Below, one piece after another: positions 60,812 to 64,000 of a stretch of DNA of 64,000 nucleotides; the stretch's first letter is position 1; each line of letters starts with the position of its first letter. The translations under genes were made by a program, and so were the position numbers. The notes beneath the pieces were generated by a model, which saw only the letters and a list, made by a program, of their open reading frames with translations, was not told the DNA's origin and made no database searches. The stretch spans positions 54,043 through 118,042 of the forward strand of contig JBAXWB010000015.1 of the NCBI GenBank assembly GCA_037128595.1, read 5' to 3'. Source of the DNA: a bacterium (GTDB taxonomy: Bacteria > Verrucomicrobiota > Kiritimatiellia > CAIKKV01 > CAITUY01).

Positions 60812-62822
60812 CCCGAGTTCGCCAGTTAGGTCTATTCTGAAAGAATATTTGCCCATTTCAAGCGCTTGCCGGATACCGGAACCTTAAAATCATTGGGGTT
60901 TCAGGGTGTCGGTGTCTGGTTTTTCTCCAAAAGGCAAATGTAGTCAAGACCACCCCCTTGAAAACGATACTGTGGCGCATTAAAATCAGGGCATGTTTTT
61001 AAAAAGGATCCCACGGAAAAAAGGCGATGAGGTCTACGACTACTGGGCTTTGACGAAGACCGTCCGAACCGCGAATGGTCCACGGCATCAGATCGTTTCC
61101 TATCTGGGGAAGCTCGATGCCGGAGATCAGGAATATTATCACTCGTGGGATGACATTGCCGCATTGCTGGACGGACGAAGGGGCGCTGTGCAGGGTGACT
61201 TGTTCGACAGACCGAAGCCTGTTCCCGAATGGAGGGAGATCAATGTCAGCGGGATAGAGGTAAAAAGGGTCAGGGAGTTTGGCCAGATCTGGGCGGCGCT
61301 GGCCGTCTGGCGGAGGCTCGGGCTGGACAGGCTGTTTGCAGGGCTGATGCCGGAAGGCCGCGAGGATATCCGATGGGACCTGATCGCCTGCGTCCTGACG
61401 GCGGCGAAGTTCTGCGAGCAGGACACGGAGAACGCGATCGCGGGCGAATGGCTGCCCCGCACGGCGTTATGCGATGTGCTGGGGCTCGACGAGGAAAAGG
61501 TGAACCTGACGCGGATGTACAGGGGGCTTGATGAGATACTTGCCCACAAGGACGCGGTCTGCGCCCACCTTCAGTCGCGATGGGGCGAATGGTTCGGAAC
61601 GAAGCTCGACTTCATGCTGTACGACGTGACGAGTTCCTACTTCGAGGGGGCGTGCGAGTCCAATCCTCTGGCCCAGCGAGGCTATTCGCGCGACAACCGA
61701 CCCGACTGCAAGCAGGTGTGTATCGGCCTGGTCGTGACGCCCGACGGGATGCCGGTCGGCTACGAGGTTTTCACGGGGAACCGTGCGGACATGACGACGA
61801 TGCAGGATATCGTGAGCCTCATGGAGGAGAAATACGGGCACGCCAACCGCGTCTGGGTAACGGACCGGGGGATGTCCAGCGAAGAGAACATCACGTTCCT
61901 CGAAGGGCGGGGATCCTTCTATCTGATGGGCGCGTCCCGTAGCCTGCTGAAACGATACGAATCCGAGTTCCATGACAGTAGCGGCTGGCAGTCCATCCGT
62001 GAGGGCCTGAACGTCAAGCTTGTCAAGGGTTCCGGCAGCGAGAAATATGTCCTGTGCAAAAGTGCCGACCGGGCCAAGAAGGAGCAGTCGATGCTTCAGC
62101 GGCAACTGGATAAATTCAGAGCCTGCATCGAAAAGAAAAGCAGTCTCTTGGCCGCGAAGCCGTCCCCAAAGACGCAGTCGATCCAGCAGAGCGTCGGGCG
62201 GCTGCGCGAACGGTATCCTTCAGCGTCCAAACATTTTGAGTGTGAAGTGCTGTTAAACGAAAAGAGCGAGGCGTGCGGCATTGCCATGAACGAGAAGCCC
62301 GGGCAACTCGAATGGGCGAAGAAAACCCATGGCGCATACATCCTGCGTACCAACACGGATTGCGAAGACCCCGCCGAACTCTGGCGGTGGTACATCCAGC
62401 TCACGGAGGCCGAATCCGCATTCCGCGACCTCAAGAGCGACCTTGCCCTGCGCCCGATCTATCACCATCTGCAGCGCCGGGTCGAGGCGCACATCCTTGT
62501 ATGCTTCCTCTCCCTGTGCCTGTGGCGGACGCTAGAGCATTGGATGGGGGTCAGCGGCCTTGGTGATGAAGCCAGGCAGTTCCTGGCTGAGATGCGGCAG
62601 ATCCATTCCATGGATGTCCAACTGCCGACTAAGCAAGGGCAGACAATCAGACTCCGTGTCGTATCAAAGCCAGAAAAAAAGCTGGCCGTACTCCTGACGC
62701 GACTGAAATTGCGACTTCCGAATATGCCAATGAACCTGAAAATGTAGTCAAGACTTTTGAGATCGTTTTGTTGATTTCCAACGACTTATAACTTCAATAC
62801 CCGCTCAACTGGCGAACTCGGG
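60812..62822 (+). mobile_element. IS1634-like insertion sequence
   Basis: Perfect 16-bp terminal inverted repeats, CCCGAGTTCGCCAGTT (60812-60827) and AACTGGCGAACTCGGG (62807-62822), bound 2,011 bp with one transposase gene. TTAG is duplicated on both sides (60808-60811 and 62823-62826). The IS divides a palindromic repeat: AAGTCGCAAAG (60614-60624) left and CTTTGCGACTT (62831-62841) right. Confidence 0.9.
60993..62747 (+). CDS. IS1634-family DDE transposase
   Basis: 584 residues, apparently intact. MFLKRIPRKKGDEVYDYW opens as in the family. The DDE triad is Asp in FMLYDVTSSYF, Asp in VWVTDRGMSSEENI and Glu in TEAESAFRDLKSDL. The RDLK stretch is the family YREK-like helix. It moves the IS by cut-and-paste between its 16-bp inverted repeats. 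No stop or frameshift is seen. Confidence 0.93.
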   Translation: MFLKRIPRKKGDEVYDYWALTKTVRTANGPRHQIVSYLGKLDAGDQEYYHSWDDIAALLDGRRGAVQGDLFDRPKPVPEWREINVSGIEVKRVREFGQIWAALAVWRRLGLDRLFAGLMPEGREDIRWDLIACVLTAAKFCEQDTENAIAGEWLPRTALCDVLGLDEEKVNLTRMYRGLDEILAHKDAVCAHLQSRWGEWFGTKLDFMLYDVTSSYFEGACESNPLAQRGYSRDNRPDCKQVCIGLVVTPDGMPVGYEVFTGNRADMTTMQDIVSLMEEKYGHANRVWVTDRGMSSEENITFLEGRGSFYLMGASRSLLKRYESEFHDSSGWQSIREGLNVKLVKGSGSEKYVLCKSADRAKKEQSMLQRQLDKFRACIEKKSSLLAAKPSPKTQSIQQSVGRLRERYPSASKHFECEVLLNEKSEACGIAMNEKPGQLEWAKKTHGAYILRTNTDCEDPAELWRWYIQLTEAESAFRDLKSDLALRPIYHHLQRRVEAHILVCFLSLCLWRTLEHWMGVSGLGDEARQFLAEMRQIHSMDVQLPTKQGQTIRLRVVSKPEKKLAVLLTRLKLRLPNMPMNLKM

Positions 62823-62848
62823 TTAGCGTTCTTTGCGACTTGAGCGCA

Positions 62849-62883
62849 GCCCTGAAGTTAAGCGCATGCGCATACTTCAGGGC
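62849..62883. repeat. Hairpin G, right of the IS
   Basis: A 10-bp stem GCCCTGAAGT (62849-62858) with ACTTCAGGGC (62874-62883) and inner palindrome GCGCATGCGC. It has the same build as the twin hairpins but lacks the conserved apex; its flanks repeat CGCAAAG and TTCAAAT arms. Confidence 0.7.
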
Positions 62884-62965
62884 GCAGCGGGTGTTCAAAT
62901 TTCTTCGATTCCGTTGAAATTTAGATGCGGTTGCCCTGGTCAAGTCGCCTCCAAACAGGGTTTTC

Positions 62966-63802
62966 TTAGGTGTTTCTTTGACAGGCCGGACAGAGATGGG
63001 TGCCGCGTTGGCCAACTACTGTGCGGACAATGATGGCCTGGCATCGAGGGCAGGGCAGGCCGGTGCGGCGGAAGACCTTCAGGGCGTCGGCATTCCGACC
63101 CCGGCGACCGGCGACGCTGTAGAAATTGGTCTCGCCGGTGCCCAGGGTGGTGCCGCAGTTTTCAACGCCCCGCTGCAGCACGGTTCGAATGGCGTGATGA
63201 AGGCGCTTTATTTCGGCAGGGGTCAGGGAGTCGGCCCGACGTTCCGGATGGACCCTGGCCTGCCACAACGCCTCGTCCACATAGATATTGCCCAGCCCCG
63301 CCACACAATTCTGATCCAGCAGCAGGGGTTTGATCCTACGGGTTTTGCCCTCGAGTTGAGTCTGCAGGACCTGGACGGTAAAGGCGTCGTCAAGGGGTTC
63401 GGGGCCGAGATGAGTCAGACCCGAACCGGTGGCACGGGTCAGCCGGAACCGGCCGAATTTGCGGGTATCATTGAAGATCAACTGGTGTCCATTGGTCAGG
63501 GTAATCAGCACGTGATCATGCTTTCCCGGTTGAGTTTCGGCATGATCGGAATAGCGGAGTTTTCCGGTCATACGGAGATGGATGAGGAGTTGCAACCCAT
63601 CATCGAGAGTGAGGATGATATATTTTCCGCGCCGTGAGAGGCGGGTAATGGTGCGCCCGCAGAGGGCCTTGGAAAAATGGGCAGGGGTCAGGCCCTCGAT
63701 CGTCCGGGGCCAGCGGACCTCCACCGAGCGGATGACCGCCTGCTCCAGCCCATGGGCGCGTAAATCTCTCACAACCGTTTCTACTTCGGGAAGTTCGGGC
63801 AT
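62966..63802 (-). CDS. mutM: Formamidopyrimidine-DNA glycosylase
   Basis: 278 residues from MPELPEVETVV at 63802 (AGGTGA ribosome site); upstream frame to 63916 is rejected. Pro2 and Glu3 in MPELPE are the catalytic residues, followed by the usual helix-two-turn-helix (LLLDQNCVAGLGNIYVDE) and a C-terminal zinc finger CPRC...CPAC. It excises 8-oxoguanine from DNA. The left edge is close to the expanded MITE. Confidence 0.96.
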   Translation of the reverse strand: MPELPEVETVVRDLRAHGLEQAVIRSVEVRWPRTIEGLTPAHFSKALCGRTITRLSRRGKYIILTLDDGLQLLIHLRMTGKLRYSDHAETQPGKHDHVLITLTNGHQLIFNDTRKFGRFRLTRATGSGLTHLGPEPLDDAFTVQVLQTQLEGKTRRIKPLLLDQNCVAGLGNIYVDEALWQARVHPERRADSLTPAEIKRLHHAIRTVLQRGVENCGTTLGTGETNFYSVAGRRGRNADALKVFRRTGLPCPRCQAIIVRTVVGQRGTHLCPACQRNT

Positions 63803-63921
63803 AATGTCACCTTTTATTGTCCATAATTTATAGGAAACCTGTTTTCGGCGCAATGGAGGGTTTTGACTGTTTTGAGCGTGGCCTGAGGGCTCCGCCAAAT
63901 TCTGCGCGAAAACCATTGTGA

Positions 63922-64000
63922 ATTACCACCATTACCATCACCCTGTCGGGGGATACCTTCAGTGGCGCCACCGGAAATGATTTTGTGGCGGGTAACAAGA
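63922..64000 (+). other. Coding-like stretch without a start codon
   Basis: After TGA at 63919-63921 one frame reads ITTITITLSGDTFSGATGN-like sequence with beta-rich, Ca-binding-like character to the window end, but no ATG, GTG or TTG start is placed well. It may be a pseudogene fragment or begin with a rare start. The rest of 63803-63921 holds only a TGGAGGG-like repeat start (63854). Confidence 0.3.

Larger units (their letters stand above)
60538..62948. mobile_element. MITE-like element, copy 3, expanded by nested repeats and an IS
   Basis: Outer 11-bp direct repeats GGTCAAGTCGC (60538-60548 and 62938-62948). The left terminus GGCAGACGCATCTAAA (60569-60584) lies 20 bp inside the left repeat; the right terminus is AAATTTAGATGCGGTTGCC (62917-62935). 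Inside are CGCAAAG arms (60601-60633 and 62829-62841), twin hairpins, and an IS1634-like element. The left spacing is irregular, so the direct repeats may be fortuitous. Confidence 0.65.

Overview
The window reads as a chromosomal segment of a Gram-negative bacterium of the PVC type, most likely Verrucomicrobiota or Kiritimatiellota (inference). The pointers are very long secreted proteins built from DxDxDG (thrombospondin type 3) repeats with a YxVQxSxxLxxW...FYRV-like C-terminal module, an outer-membrane barrel ending in Phe, a type IV prepilin peptidase, and ordinary bacterial housekeeping genes on a GC-rich background. No tRNA, rRNA, CRISPR array or prophage was seen.

Layout. 1-6.1 kb (minus strand): a MetX-MetW fusion for methionine synthesis, cutA, a YgiQ-type radical SAM protein and a DUF362 protein. 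6.4-22.7 kb (plus): a secreted-protein block with a subtilase carrying NHL repeats, a lipoprotein, a 3,208-residue TSP3/LamG/matrixin protein and another lipoprotein. 22.9-24.9 kb: a toxin-antitoxin cluster (XRE regulator, hicBA, vapBC). 25.1-38.5 kb (plus): an L,D-transpeptidase, aspS, ispF, a REP-associated transposase, cysS, tmk-holB-ricT, aroQ, a PfkB kinase, rex, a hybrid histidine kinase and panC, with many 4-bp ATGA overlaps. 38.5-43.1 kb (minus): guaB, a polyprenol-phosphate sugar synthase, a DPPR-type prenyltransferase, a sigma-region-2-like protein, trmB and a pilin-like peptide. 43.2-49.5 kb (plus): a short topoisomerase I, zinc-ribbon proteins, argH and an SrkA-type kinase. 49.5-58.9 kb: an OM barrel, a CBM9-like protein, the feoB/Cys-rich/DtxR-FeoA iron operon, an RlmI-like methyltransferase, prepilin peptidase, DnaJ-like, MazG and ThiC. 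59-64 kb: a GH10 xylanase bracketed by repeats, an IS1634-like element and mutM.

The most unusual layer is not protein-coding. At least six families of palindromic repeats fill the intergenic spaces, and some sit inside genes. (1) GC-rich REP units (17 copies, mostly inverted pairs) surround a RAYT transposase; one pair lies in frame inside ygiQ. (2) A twin-hairpin element in three places has unrelated but perfectly self-complementary stems and a conserved apical sequence near GGAGTACYCGA. (3) A MITE-like element with GGCAGACGCATCTAAA termini has 8-11 bp flanking direct repeats at three loci. (4) Arrays of CGCRAAG units. (5) AT-rich GAACATT/CAACATT palindromes. (6) A GGCGCYG/CRGCGCC hairpin. 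These nest in one another: at 60.5-62.9 kb an IS sits inside an interrupted palindrome, beside twin hairpins, inside a MITE shell. Several native stop codons or C-termini (cutA, DUF362, tmk) are now supplied by repeat sequence.
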